64,000 bases of DNA from Adiantum capillus-veneris. Lineage: Eukaryota > Streptophyta > Polypodiopsida > Polypodiales > Pteridaceae. The notes beneath the pieces are model-generated. The model was not told the DNA's origin. It worked only from the letters and a program-made list of their open reading frames with translations, and did not search any database. The stretch lies in NCBI GenBank assembly GCA_014529385.2, contig CM043962.1:90323680-90387679 (forward strand), given 5' to 3'. Positions 55,652 to 64,000 of this stretch are shown piece by piece. Position 1 is the first letter of the stretch, and every line of letters begins with the position of its first letter. A program made the position numbers and the translations under genes.

Positions 55652-57065
55652 GGGGTGATCATGCTATCTTGAAGCAGGTGAAGAAGGTCAAGGAGACATA
55701 TCACCTTGTTCATGCTATGCTTCTCCTTGTACAGTCGACTCCGAAATCTCTGATTTTTGTGACCACACGGCCTGTAGAGTTGGTTAGTCACTTTTGAGGC
55801 TATGGACTTGTCCGCAACATAATCGTGAAGAAACTGAGTCCAATTTTGACCCATTTGGAGTCAGTTTGACCTCGTATGTCGAATTTAACGCTTTGTAGCC
55901 TTCGAGCCGTTTTTCGCTTTTCGAGAAATTTGCTTGATTGATTTTATAAAACCAATCATATACATTGTGTATAGACCTTATATGCAAGCTGTCTGTGGAG
56001 TCAGAATGCAATTCTGGCATATTCCGAAAACCTTGCTTTTCTACTTGGGACCCCCTCGACCCTTGGTGAATGGTCAACTGTTACTATAGAAGTGTTATAT
56101 TATGTTGGGGCATGCTATTGTTCAAATCTCATCTGATTTGGTTGAGCTGATAGGCCGCTAGGGTCAAATTTTGGTTGTAGGTCTTTGTGCACTGCTCGGA
56201 TTCTAGGGTTTTTTCTAGGGGTTTAGACTAGCTACCGGTCATACAAAATGGATCATTGATAAGTATAGAACTTACCCATCATGTCTCGTGTGAGCCGGCA
56301 CTGAAAATACGTGACTGTGGACTCCAGAAAATATGCGCGAAGAGGGTCGAAAGGCTCTCTCTCCAAAGGCAACAAGTGGAAATGAGGTGATTTTAGCTTA
56401 CCTTGGGTATCTATACCCGAACTTCCCGAACCATTTTTCCCCAGATTCCCCTGTTAGTCCTACTAGGCCGTGAAATCTACGTTAGACTCAAAAATTTCCT
56501 CAATCGGATCCCTATAGCTCATTTTACAAGAATTTTGCAAAAGTAGGTCCGTAATCGCCTAATTTAGGCTTCCCGTTTCCATCTACCATTTGATTGAAAT
56601 TTCTTGTGCTTGTCCACCTTGTCTTTTTTATTAGCACCGTGTCTTCAATTTTTTTATCTAAGCTCTTTTGGTATTTATTATTAATTTTTGACCTCTTTAT
56701 TGAAAAAATCAACAAAAGTAACAAAATGTGTTAAAAAAGCAAAGTAGAATTCCAATAATTCAGAAAATCCATTGAAAAACACAGCTTTATTGTTTTTTGT
56801 TGGATTTCTCCATTTTTAAAGTCTCAATATCATTTGTAAATTTTCCATGTTGATGAATTATAAGGGTATTATTAGGTAATTTGGTAAAAAAAAAAATCCT
56901 TAATTACTTAGTACTCTTCCACCCCTCCTAGATGGCGTACTCCGGGACGATTGTGTGCATGGGTTGAACAATCGTATCTATGCATAACCTTAGTTGGCTC
57001 TACCATGCTTTGAAGATCAATGCAGTTCAAACCATTATGATGTGCTAGAGTTGGGTCTTGAGTAA
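55652..57065. other. non-coding, probable LTR/leader with PPT-like run
   Basis: No gene is evident apart from short minus-strand frames at 55784-56077. A minus-strand purine run, AGGAGGGGTGGAAGAG (about 56928-56943), follows the W-rich coding remnant just as the polypurine tract follows the W-repeat tail of the 17-27 kb element. An LTR may therefore start at about 56927, but no partner LTR was found. Confidence 0.3.
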
Positions 57066-57371
57066 TTAACTCAAGTGTTTTTGACATGTCGAGGCTTTCT
57101 GATGCTGTCTTCCAAAGAGAAAATATTGTAGCTTGTGTGCTCTTTGCTTGATTGTACCATCAAGATGTTGTTGAGATTTTACTCGCCATTGATACCTTGG
57201 TTTTCTTGGTGTAGGATGATGTGGTTGAGTTTTTTGAGACTTAACTCTCCATTGCTTGATTGGTTTTCCAATTGGCGGAGAAGATAAGTGCTCCTTTTTC
57301 TTCCAAATCCATTTCGTGTTAGGTTCCTTGCTCGGAGATGCTCGTCTCTGTGTTTTGACCTTTGGAACCAT
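57066..57371 (-). pseudogene. W-rich repeat tail (relative of the large element's C-terminus)
   Basis: A 101-residue frame with KWIWKKK and two copies of QWRVKSQ spaced 27 residues apart in a K/P-rich background. It parallels the [KRIV]W[VI]PK repeats at the end of the 17353-18666 frame, and like them follows a protease-like domain. The match is one of arrangement and composition, not long identity. Confidence 0.4.
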
Positions 57372-57514
57372 CTTTGAGATTGTCGATGATGTTTTGGGAC
57401 CTAGATTTGAATCGGCTTGTCCTTAAGCTGTGCTTTCAGTACCCAAATTTGCCTGACTCCTTGCATGTTACTTGTAGCATTTTCTTGTCGATAGGATGTA
57501 GAAGGTTGATTAAT

Positions 57515-57970
57515 TCATGGTTTGCTTTGGTGGTAATTGACTTTGAATTCCTCCTTGCTTGGTGCAATTGGAACCATGAGTTGTCTGCCTTTAGGTGATA
57601 GCTTGAGCTGATTCGTATCCCAATCTAGTATTGCCTTGTATGTCTGCATCCATGAGATTCCAAGAATCATTGTCTCATTCATGTGTTCATCTGGTAAGCA
57701 TACAAACTGATGAGGGCATGAATATCCATGTACTATCACATTCAAGTTGACTATTCCCAATGTTGGTGTTGGGTTCTTGTTGCATCCTTTGATAGTCGCT
57801 ATTCCTGTCAAAGACTGACTTGTTTCTTTCTTGTAGTGGAATAACTGACTGCATTTACTCGAGCTCCTATGCGAACCAATAAATTTGTGCTATGGTTGTT
57901 GAATTGTACTTTGATGCGAAGGTCCACTCCATCTAACCATTCATCATCTGTTGACACTACATCATCTTTC
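57515..57970 (-). pseudogene. second retropepsin-like domain, decayed
   Basis: The upstream frame holds VQFNNHSTNLLVRIGARVNA, which aligns with the active-site strand of a retropepsin but has R-I-G where D-T-G is expected. The next frame (57811-57515) holds IVHGYSCPHQFVCLP and TMILGISWMQTYKAILDWD. I-L-G followed by W-M matches the second retropepsin motif and the LGRTWM of protease 2 in the large element. It lies between protease 1 (58.5 kb) and the W-rich tail. Confidence 0.5.
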
Positions 57971-58440
57971 TGCAATTCCCATTGTCAGCCATCTATTTCC
58001 AGAGTGTTGAAGGGAATAGATATTTGTTGATTCTTGAGAGCATGTTTCCTTTTGAGTACCCAAAGTCGAGCTTCCTCTTGGCTTCATCAATAACCTACTG
58101 TCGTTTTATCTTTCTTTTCTTGGCTACCTGCATTATTTCTAGCAACTCATTAGTTAGTGGCAAATTATACTTCTTGAAACGATATCCAATAATCCAATAA
58201 TCCAATTATCCATTGGTTCGGGCGAATAGCTTAACTGCTCCACTTGGAGATACATCTTCAATGTAGAGGGTTGATATCATTTGGATGGAAATTATGTCAT
58301 AGCTGTCCTCATTGCAAAATTGAGTAGGCATAGACGTATTCACACATACATCCATTGTTGCTAAAATTTGAGTCCACTGAAATGGCTCAAACAAATGCTC
58401 TAGAAAGGGTTCAGGTACATAGGCTAATGGAAAATTTCAT

Positions 58441-58779
58441 TCAAGTTTGTCTAATGGTTGGCTGTCCCCAAGATTCCCACGCTACTTTCATGGCTATGGT
58501 TATGCCTGCCCCACTATCCAGTATTGCCATGGTTTCAATGTCATTATATTTCACTGGAAGGGTGGTGTTTCCTTCTTCGCCTTCGTAGTATTCTCCAACA
58601 TTGTTTATTGGAAAAGATAAAATCTCTTTGTTGTCCATTTCGTGTTTCAATTTTCCCAAATTTTGTGCAATTAGCCCCGTTATCCCCACCTTCTCTAGGG
58701 TCTGTAGATCATTCCATAAATATGGTCTGATTTTTAATAGTTCTCCCAAAGTATGAGTGCAGTGGATGGGTGTAGACAT
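58441..58779 (-). pseudogene. protease 1 of an Athila-like relative
   Basis: The 112-residue frame contains SFPINNVGEYYEGEEGNTTL and AILDSGAGITIAM (catalytic D at 58516-58518) followed by WESWGQP. This is clearly homologous to residues about 1248-1300 of the 20550-26318 protein (VPINELGQYFEG, ILDGGAGVSIV, CWESMGKP), but with a canonical D-S-G in place of D-G-G. No RT follows it. Confidence 0.75.
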
Positions 58780-59816
58780 GATTCAATGAATGTTGTCTAA
58801 TTCTAGGGTCTGTTCCGCTCTTTTTACTTGAGTGGTCTTACACACTATGGATTCATCTTTGTTATCTCCCAAGTAAGAGGGTAATGTTTTCAAGGTCAAT
58901 GGTTTAGACATTTTTGAAGCTTTAGATCCACAATCCCCATACAAGGATTGTACATCCACGTCCATACCAGGAGGTAGGTGTCTAACCAAACTTCCTCTAT
59001 AGGAGCTGACTTAAGAGTTAAGCTCCCATCATTGATCTCTTTAACTTTTTTCCATAAGTGTCTTGGCCAGTCCTCCTCTACGAATGTAATTCCGTCTAAG
59101 GCATCTTCATTGTCCGGCACTATAAGTTCTGGCTCTTTTGGTTCAATGTGGGGTTCTACCACCACTTTGAATTCTTTTTATTGTCTCTTATCACAAGTTC
59201 CTCATGTTTTGTCATACTTTCGAGCTTGGGTTTTTGTTTTTCCAGCAATTCTTGCGTGATTCTTACCAAATTTTGATAATCTTCAAGATTAGTTGCTTCC
59301 ATGTTTGGATCAGGATAGTTTTTCCATTTGTTTTTCATGTTTTGGACTGCTTTAAGTCCCGCTTGGTAGGCTTCCAAGGCTGCATTAATAGGCTCAAAAA
59401 TTTTATCAACAAAAAATGATCCTCCAGATTTCACGGTTATTTCTTTGATTTCACTTCTAGTTTCTTTCACCTTTTCTTGGAATAGCTTCTTTGCTTTCTC
59501 CTCGATTTCAGCCTTTTGTTTCTATTTTCTCATCTCATACCTTTTGCTTTTGCTTCTTTTGGTATTTTGAGAGGCGATTTTTGTATTCTCCAAATCAGAA
59601 GAAGAGTTATGTTTCTTTTTCTTAGCCTGGGCTCTAGTGATTACCTTGATTGGAACAATCGGTTCACTTTCAGATGAGCTACTAGGTATCGCTTGGACTA
59701 CGTTTACTACTATTTTACCCTTGTTTATTAAAGGATTTTTAGGAAAGTCTTCCAGGAAGTGTCCTCCCTTTTTGCAACATTGTATGCAATAAGCTTGACC
59801 TGGCTTGTGAGGGCCC
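58780..59816 (-). pseudogene. gag C-terminal region with zinc-knuckle remnant
   Basis: From 59800 the frame reads AYCIQCCKKGGHFLEDF (a C-x2-C...H zinc-knuckle remnant with one extra residue and the last C replaced by F). Then come VITRAQAKKKKHNSSS, a long lysine/glutamate-rich helix (AEIEEKAKKLFQEKVKETR) and 59470-59156 with KIFEPINAALEAYQAGL. Stops and frame changes follow towards protease 1. It belongs to the same relic as the 57-58.8 kb features. Confidence 0.5.
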
Positions 59817-61560
59817 TACCCAGACTCGACCCTACTCACCTCCCTCAGTCCTCTAGACCGTTCCAGGGAGTGACGTAGATCTATCTGTAGGTATCCCTCC
59901 CACTTGGGACCGACATTCAGACAGGACTCCGGCCTATCTCGAATGCCAACCCAAGGGGGTACCTCCCTTCATTCAATGATTCTATCTGCTTCTCATAATC
60001 AATCTGTCCTTGATAGCTTTCCACACCTAGAATCGTGGTCTTTACTCTTGATTCTCTTGATCTTTAACTTGAGGATCTGATCTTGCTTTCTTGTTCTCCC
60101 TTGGTTCATGGTGATAACCCCTTTTTCCTGACAAGCAGGCATGGCAATTATCACTTTCCCCTAAGAAGAGGGATCTTGCAATCCTACCTCGTCTCGCTAG
60201 TCCTCGATTACCCATTTTTATCCCACGTAGTCCTAGCGTTTAATATAAAAAATTTAAATCAACATCCGGCAATCTGACCCTCCGGATCCACCCACCCACC
60301 GAACCATTTCATGAAAATCCCTTCCCGAGGTAGCACTTAACTACTACAAAATCAGGAAGACAGTAGTCTATCAGACATCATCAAACAACAAGTAGCATGC
60401 AATCTGTTTCATAGCCTCGTTCAGGAAAATTCATCTGGTTGTTCCCACCAGATCTTTATTTATAAACTTTTAATTCATTTCCTTTCCTTTATCTGCTATA
60501 ATTAGCTTGTAACTATTTTCCTAACTAATCATGCAACACATTTAGTTTTAACCAATTCATCTTGCCTCCCCATTCAGGCCAAGATAATCTGTTATGAGCC
60601 ATCAAAATGGAAGCACCTTCACAATATTTCTCAGAATTAAGTGTTTGGGAAAGGCTCATCAAGTAATTTAATCATTCCTTCCTAAGTATTTTATTTTCAG
60701 AGCTATAGCACCATCTGGTGACAGATGCACAGTATAGCGCCTATATTCCTAGCCTTTCCAGTTCCTTTTTTAACGGGAGTATAACCTTCTCATCCAACAG
60801 TTGGCATCAAGACATACCCGGATTATGGCCGATTTCCAATAAGATACCGAGGGTACTTCACCTAGCCGGGCAAAAATAAAACAAACCCATTCATCTCTTA
60901 TCCCTCGGGCATAAATGACCTAGGTATAACAACTTGTCTGTTACACTACCCTAGCCGACGAAAAGGGCCAATCTCCGACAAGTTCCCCAAGAGAATCCTC
61001 TCAATGGGCCGGCCTTTTAATCAAATTGACCCCAAGAAGATCCATCTTGATTCTCGATCATTTCCAGACAATCTTCCAAACTCCTAATTAAATCTATGTT
61101 TTGCAATGGGCTATCCCTATCACCTCTCGAGATTCCTTTTTAACTCCTAGTTGGTAATTTCCAGCTTCATTCATTTATCAACCTTAATTCCTACTTTCAT
61201 TAATTATCTACCAGCCAAGTTTATTTAGAAAATACAAGTGAGTTTTTGTCATAGGCATTTGATGGTTAATCTCTCTTCGGAAATGCCAAGTTTTTAAGTT
61301 CAATCCCCATTTTGTCAATTCCCAGGTTTTTTTGCAATCCTTTGCCATCCATGGGGCATCTCCATGGAAGCTTGTAGAGTTTTCAGTTCAAACAACACGG
61401 AGATCAATTCCGCAAAGTTATCCTCTATCTCCCCCATCCCGTATTTGCAAACAAACTTGAAATTGAAAACTTTAGAAATACTCTTCAATACCAAAAATTG
61501 AAGTACTTCTATCGAGCTTAAACAACTACTCTTTTCTTATGGTACCTAGCTTTCCATTTT
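59817..61560. other. unrecognised, mostly non-coding
   Basis: No frame resembles a known protein on either strand; stops are frequent. Composition changes sharply at about 59816, suggesting a junction. A short frame at 60083-60277 has no motif. Confidence 0.4.
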
Positions 61561-61605
61561 AGGAAGCTAGAAGGTCATCCTATAATTTATGAGTTTTCGA
61601 GCTTT

Positions 61606-62640
61606 CCATTAAAGTTTAAACTTAAAATACAAGGTAGTCACTAAAGCTTACACCTAAGTGCAAAGTTACCATCAATGCTTAGCTTAAGAGTACAAATCTA
61701 CCTTTGAAACTTAACGTCATGATGATACTCTTAGCACTTAACCTATTTGCGAAATTTCCATTAAAGCTTAAACCTAAAAATGCAAGGTAGTCACTAAAGC
61801 TTACACCTAAGTGCAAAATTATCAATTGAAGCTTAGCTTACGAGAGAAAATCTACCTTTGAAGCTTAGCTTTATAATGCATAGTACTCTTATCACTTGAC
61901 CCTACTTGCAAGGTTTCCATTAAAGCTTAAACCTAAAAATGCAAGGTAATCACTAAAGCTTCCATCTAAGTGCAAAGTTACTGTTAAAGCTTAGCTTACG
62001 AGTGCAAATCTACCTTTGAAGCTTAACTTTATGATGCGTAGATACACTTATCACTTAACCCTAATTGCAAGGTTTCTTTTAAAGCTTAAAACCTAAAAAT
62101 GCAAGGTAATCACTATTTAAGCTTACATCTAAGTACAAAGTTACCATTAAAGATTAGCTTACGAGTGTAAATCTACCTTTGAAGCTTAACTTTATGATAC
62201 GTAGATACGCTTATCACTTAACTCTAATTGTAAGGTTTCCATTAAAGCTTAAAACCTAAAAATGCAAGGTAATCACTAAAGCTTACATCTAAGTGAAAAG
62301 TTACCATTAAAGCTTATCTTACGAGTGCAAATCTACCTTTGAAGCTTAACTTTATGATGCGTAGATACTCTTATCACTTAACCCTAATTGCAAGGTTTCC
62401 ATTAAAGCTTAAAATCTAAAAATGCAAGGTAATCACTAAAGCTTACATCTATATGCAAAGTTATCATTAAAGCTTAGCTTACGAGTGCAAATCTACCTTT
62501 GAGACGTAATTTAATGATGCATAACTACCATTAATACTTAACCCTAATTCCAGGGTTACCATTAAAGCTTAAACCTAAAATGATGTACATAAACCTTCCT
62601 AGTATTAAAACACATGGATTAATTAATCCTACTAGAAATG
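61606..62640. repeat. 160-bp tandem array with 32-bp submonomers
   Basis: The landmark CCATTAAAGCTTAAA (or variants) recurs at 61606, 61758, 61917, 62076, 62239, 62399 and 62559, spacing 152-163 bp. Each period divides into about five related units of about 32 bp, each with an AAGCTTA-like core followed by CTAAnnnTGCAAGGTT or a variant. Units are more alike between periods at the same position than within a period, a higher-order repeat pattern. Confidence 0.9.
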
Positions 62641-62774
62641 AAGATTACCTCCTCTAAGCAAGAGGGAAGTGGGGTTGAAGTCCTTCTTGAAGAGATGTGA
62701 GGCTCAAGGAGGAAGGAAAGGGATTTATGGTGAAGAGGAAGGAGAGAGGAGCTTCTTCACAAAACCCTCAAGGG

Positions 62775-62865
62775 TTTGGCCTTCAAGAGAGGAAGAGAGT
62801 TGAGGATTTGGCCTTCAAGAGAGGAAGAGAGTTGAGGGTTTGGCCTTCAAGAGAGGGAGAGAGCA
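62775..62865. repeat. 32-bp tandem repeat, three copies
   Basis: TTTGGCCTTCAAGAGAGG begins at 62775, 62807 and 62839. The short plus-strand frame here is a by-product of the repeat. Confidence 0.9.
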
Positions 62866-62980
62866 AGAGCAAGGTTTAATGGAAACCTTGATTTACTTAA
62901 GCATAGTCTTGAGCATGGAAAGTATGCAAGTAGCTTAGCAATATATGTGTGTTGTGTAAAATTACAAAGGAGAGGGGGTG

Positions 62981-62989
62981 CTTATATAG
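62981..62989 (-). promoter_or_regulatory. TATA box, minus strand
   Basis: CTATATAAG on the minus strand, 15-200 bases downstream (minus sense) of a CCAAT-box array. A start near 62955 would give a leader with ACACAACACACA and the 32-bp repeats. No coding sequence can be tied to it. Confidence 0.5.
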
Positions 62990-63004
62990 GAAATGGTGGG
63001 TGGA

Positions 63005-63190
63005 ATTCTCTTCTCAATTCCTTTTGGACGCCAATTCTCTTCTCAATTCCTATTGGACCCCAAATTCTCTTCTCAAATGCTATTGGACCCTATGTCTCTT
63101 CTCAAATGCTATTGGACCCCAATTCTCCTCTCAATTGCTATTGGACCTCATTTCTCTTCTCAAATGCTATTGGACCCCAATTTTCTTCTT
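63005..63190 (-). promoter_or_regulatory. array of CCAAT boxes in a 29-30-bp repeat
   Basis: Units of the type TTCTCTTCTCAAATGCTA followed by TTGGACCCC start at about 63005, 63034, 63064, 63093, 63122 and 63150. On the minus strand each, except the first (with AAAAGG), gives a GTCCAATAG box. Directly upstream of a TATA box on the same strand, it looks like a multiplied promoter element. Open frames across it are repeat artefacts. Confidence 0.7.
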
Positions 63191-63492
63191 AGTTCTTATC
63201 TCTTAACTTTACCTTTCAATTAAGCTAGTCTCTTTTTCTCCCAGTTCTCGATCTAGATCAGTTCCCACGCGGCTTTTGACAAAGAAGTATAAAATAATCT
63301 TAATATTAAAGGAAAAATATAGGGATAACGTAATTTCTTATCTGAAATATCCTTGTCTTTTCATTTCTGAGTAAAGTCTCGTTGTCCGTATAACTTCTTT
63401 GTTGGTCTTACTTTTTCTAAATTATTTTCTAGGCCGAAAAAATTCTGAATGGCTCTAGGGTTTAGGGAGGGACCTTACAAACTCCCCAACAA
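63191..63492 (-). repeat. possible LTR upstream part, minus strand
   Basis: On the minus strand TGTTGGGGAGTTTGTAAGG begins at 63492, a good LTR start, preceded by a mixed purine run. With the CCAAT array and TATA box it would form a U3 region of about 500 bp. The 3' boundary, primer-binding site and partner LTR were not found. Confidence 0.3.
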
Positions 63493-63716
63493 AAAGAAAG
63501 AGCTATTCTCAGCTCGGGAAATGCTTTAGAGAGTAGACAGACTCATCTTTGGTCAACTTATGATCGAAGATGGTCAGTAACTTTAGGGTATTTAGATTAA
63601 AGGAGAGTGAAGCTGATATGGGCCTTGAATAATACACTTCTCTTCCATTTTTAGCGTTGTTTCAAAAGTCTTAATCATAAACAAGTCTTAATGACTCGAG
63701 GTTACTTTAATTACTG

Positions 63717-63964
63717 CTCGGTGGGTTCACCGTTTAGTACTCCCCTATATAACGTGCGTTCGCGGGGTATTAAAAAAACCCCTCTTTTAACATGTCTGAA
63801 TGAATAAAATGACCCCTTATTTTTAGAATTTTTTTCAAAATTGAATATAAAAATCCCTTATTTTAATGTATCTTTGTTAAATTGCCTAATTTTTTTAATT
63901 TTGAAAACCCCTCCTCTCGAACTCACGTTATACATTAACGTGATTACATTGTGCATCCCCTGAG
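63717..63964. mobile_element. 248-bp MITE with 8-bp target duplication (second copy)
   Basis: AATTACTG flanks it at 63709-63716 and 63965-63972. The ends CTCGGTGGGTTCACC (left) and, reversed, CTCAGGGGATGCAC (right) start imperfect inverted repeats that include TATAACGTGCGTTCG and TATAACGTGAGTTCG. Interior AT-rich. Same length and arrangement as 11158-11405. Confidence 0.8.
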
Positions 63965-64000
63965 AATTACTGAATGTGATCTTACTCAACTAGGTATTTT

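Noticed and set aside
57066-59816. Endogenous pararetrovirus (zinc finger followed by protease)
   Set aside because: Protease 1 matches the Athila-like Ty3 element in this window, and no movement protein, RT or RNase H of that virus type is visible.
61606-62640. CRISPR-like array of short repeats and spacers
   Set aside because: The 32-bp units are all related to each other with no unique spacers, and the context is plant nuclear DNA.
62947-63223. Three frames with repeated LLDP/YWTP units
   Set aside because: By-products of the 29-30-bp CCAAT repeat; all three frames are open, as expected for a repeat without stops.

Overview
The window reads as plant nuclear DNA from a large, repeat-rich genome. 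It carries CACTA, Ty3/gypsy and Ty1/copia coding sequence of plant type, primer-binding sites matching plant tRNA-Asp and initiator tRNA-Met, and GA/TG microsatellites. It holds no rRNA, tRNA or clearly single-copy host gene that I can recognise. I cannot name the species; a fern, lycophyte or gymnosperm would fit as well as an angiosperm.

Layout. 1-319 is a left-truncated LTR-like fragment (minus). About 762-5459 is a decayed CACTA (En/Spm) transposon (plus) with TNP2-type transposase, a second En/Spm-type protein and a 3' terminal CACTA end. 5.5-11.8 kb is mostly non-coding: a TG/AG microsatellite, G-tract minisatellite, AT-rich 151-bp tandem repeats, a small coiled-coil ORF and a 248-bp MITE with a perfect 8-bp target duplication. 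11.8-12.25 kb is a plus-strand Ty3 reverse-transcriptase scrap joined head-on to a minus-strand Tat-like pol relic (12.25-15.9 kb). 16.3-16.9 kb has a small acidic ORF behind a TATA box.

17.0-27.7 kb (minus) is the most unusual object: a large Athila-like Ty3/gypsy element with a tRNA-Asp primer-binding site. Its coding frame (gag, four zinc knuckles, protease, RT, RNase H, integrase) is broken by one frameshift and two in-frame stops. Downstream of the integrase C-terminal domain it carries a second retropepsin-like domain with a canonical D-T-G-A site, then a tail of repeated W-V-P-K motifs. A diverged relative at 57-60 kb keeps two protease-like domains and a W-rich tail, next to each other without RT or integrase between them.

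28.2-37.0 kb (minus) is a young chromovirus with two 1588-bp, nearly identical LTRs, carrying a nonsense codon in gag, an internal integrase deletion and a nonsense codon before its chromodomain. It split an older plant transposase-like gene whose halves lie at 27.8-28.2 and 37.6-38.0 kb. The same chromovirus family supplies a solo LTR (39.7-41.2 kb), a plus-strand 5' half (42.7-46.5 kb) and a minus-strand 3' half (52.0-53.8 kb). A complete Ty1/copia element (46.5-52.0 kb) sits exactly between the last two and lacks a target-site duplication, so a rearrangement happened there. A LINE endonuclease relic lies at 41.2-42.5 kb.

53.8-55.7 kb (minus) is a decayed coiled-coil, gag-like protein. 59.8-61.6 kb is unrecognised. 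61.6-62.6 kb is a 160-bp tandem array built of 32-bp submonomers. 62.9-63.5 kb looks like a minus-strand promoter or LTR with an array of CCAAT boxes and a TATA box, and 63.7-63.96 kb is a second 248-bp MITE with an 8-bp target duplication.
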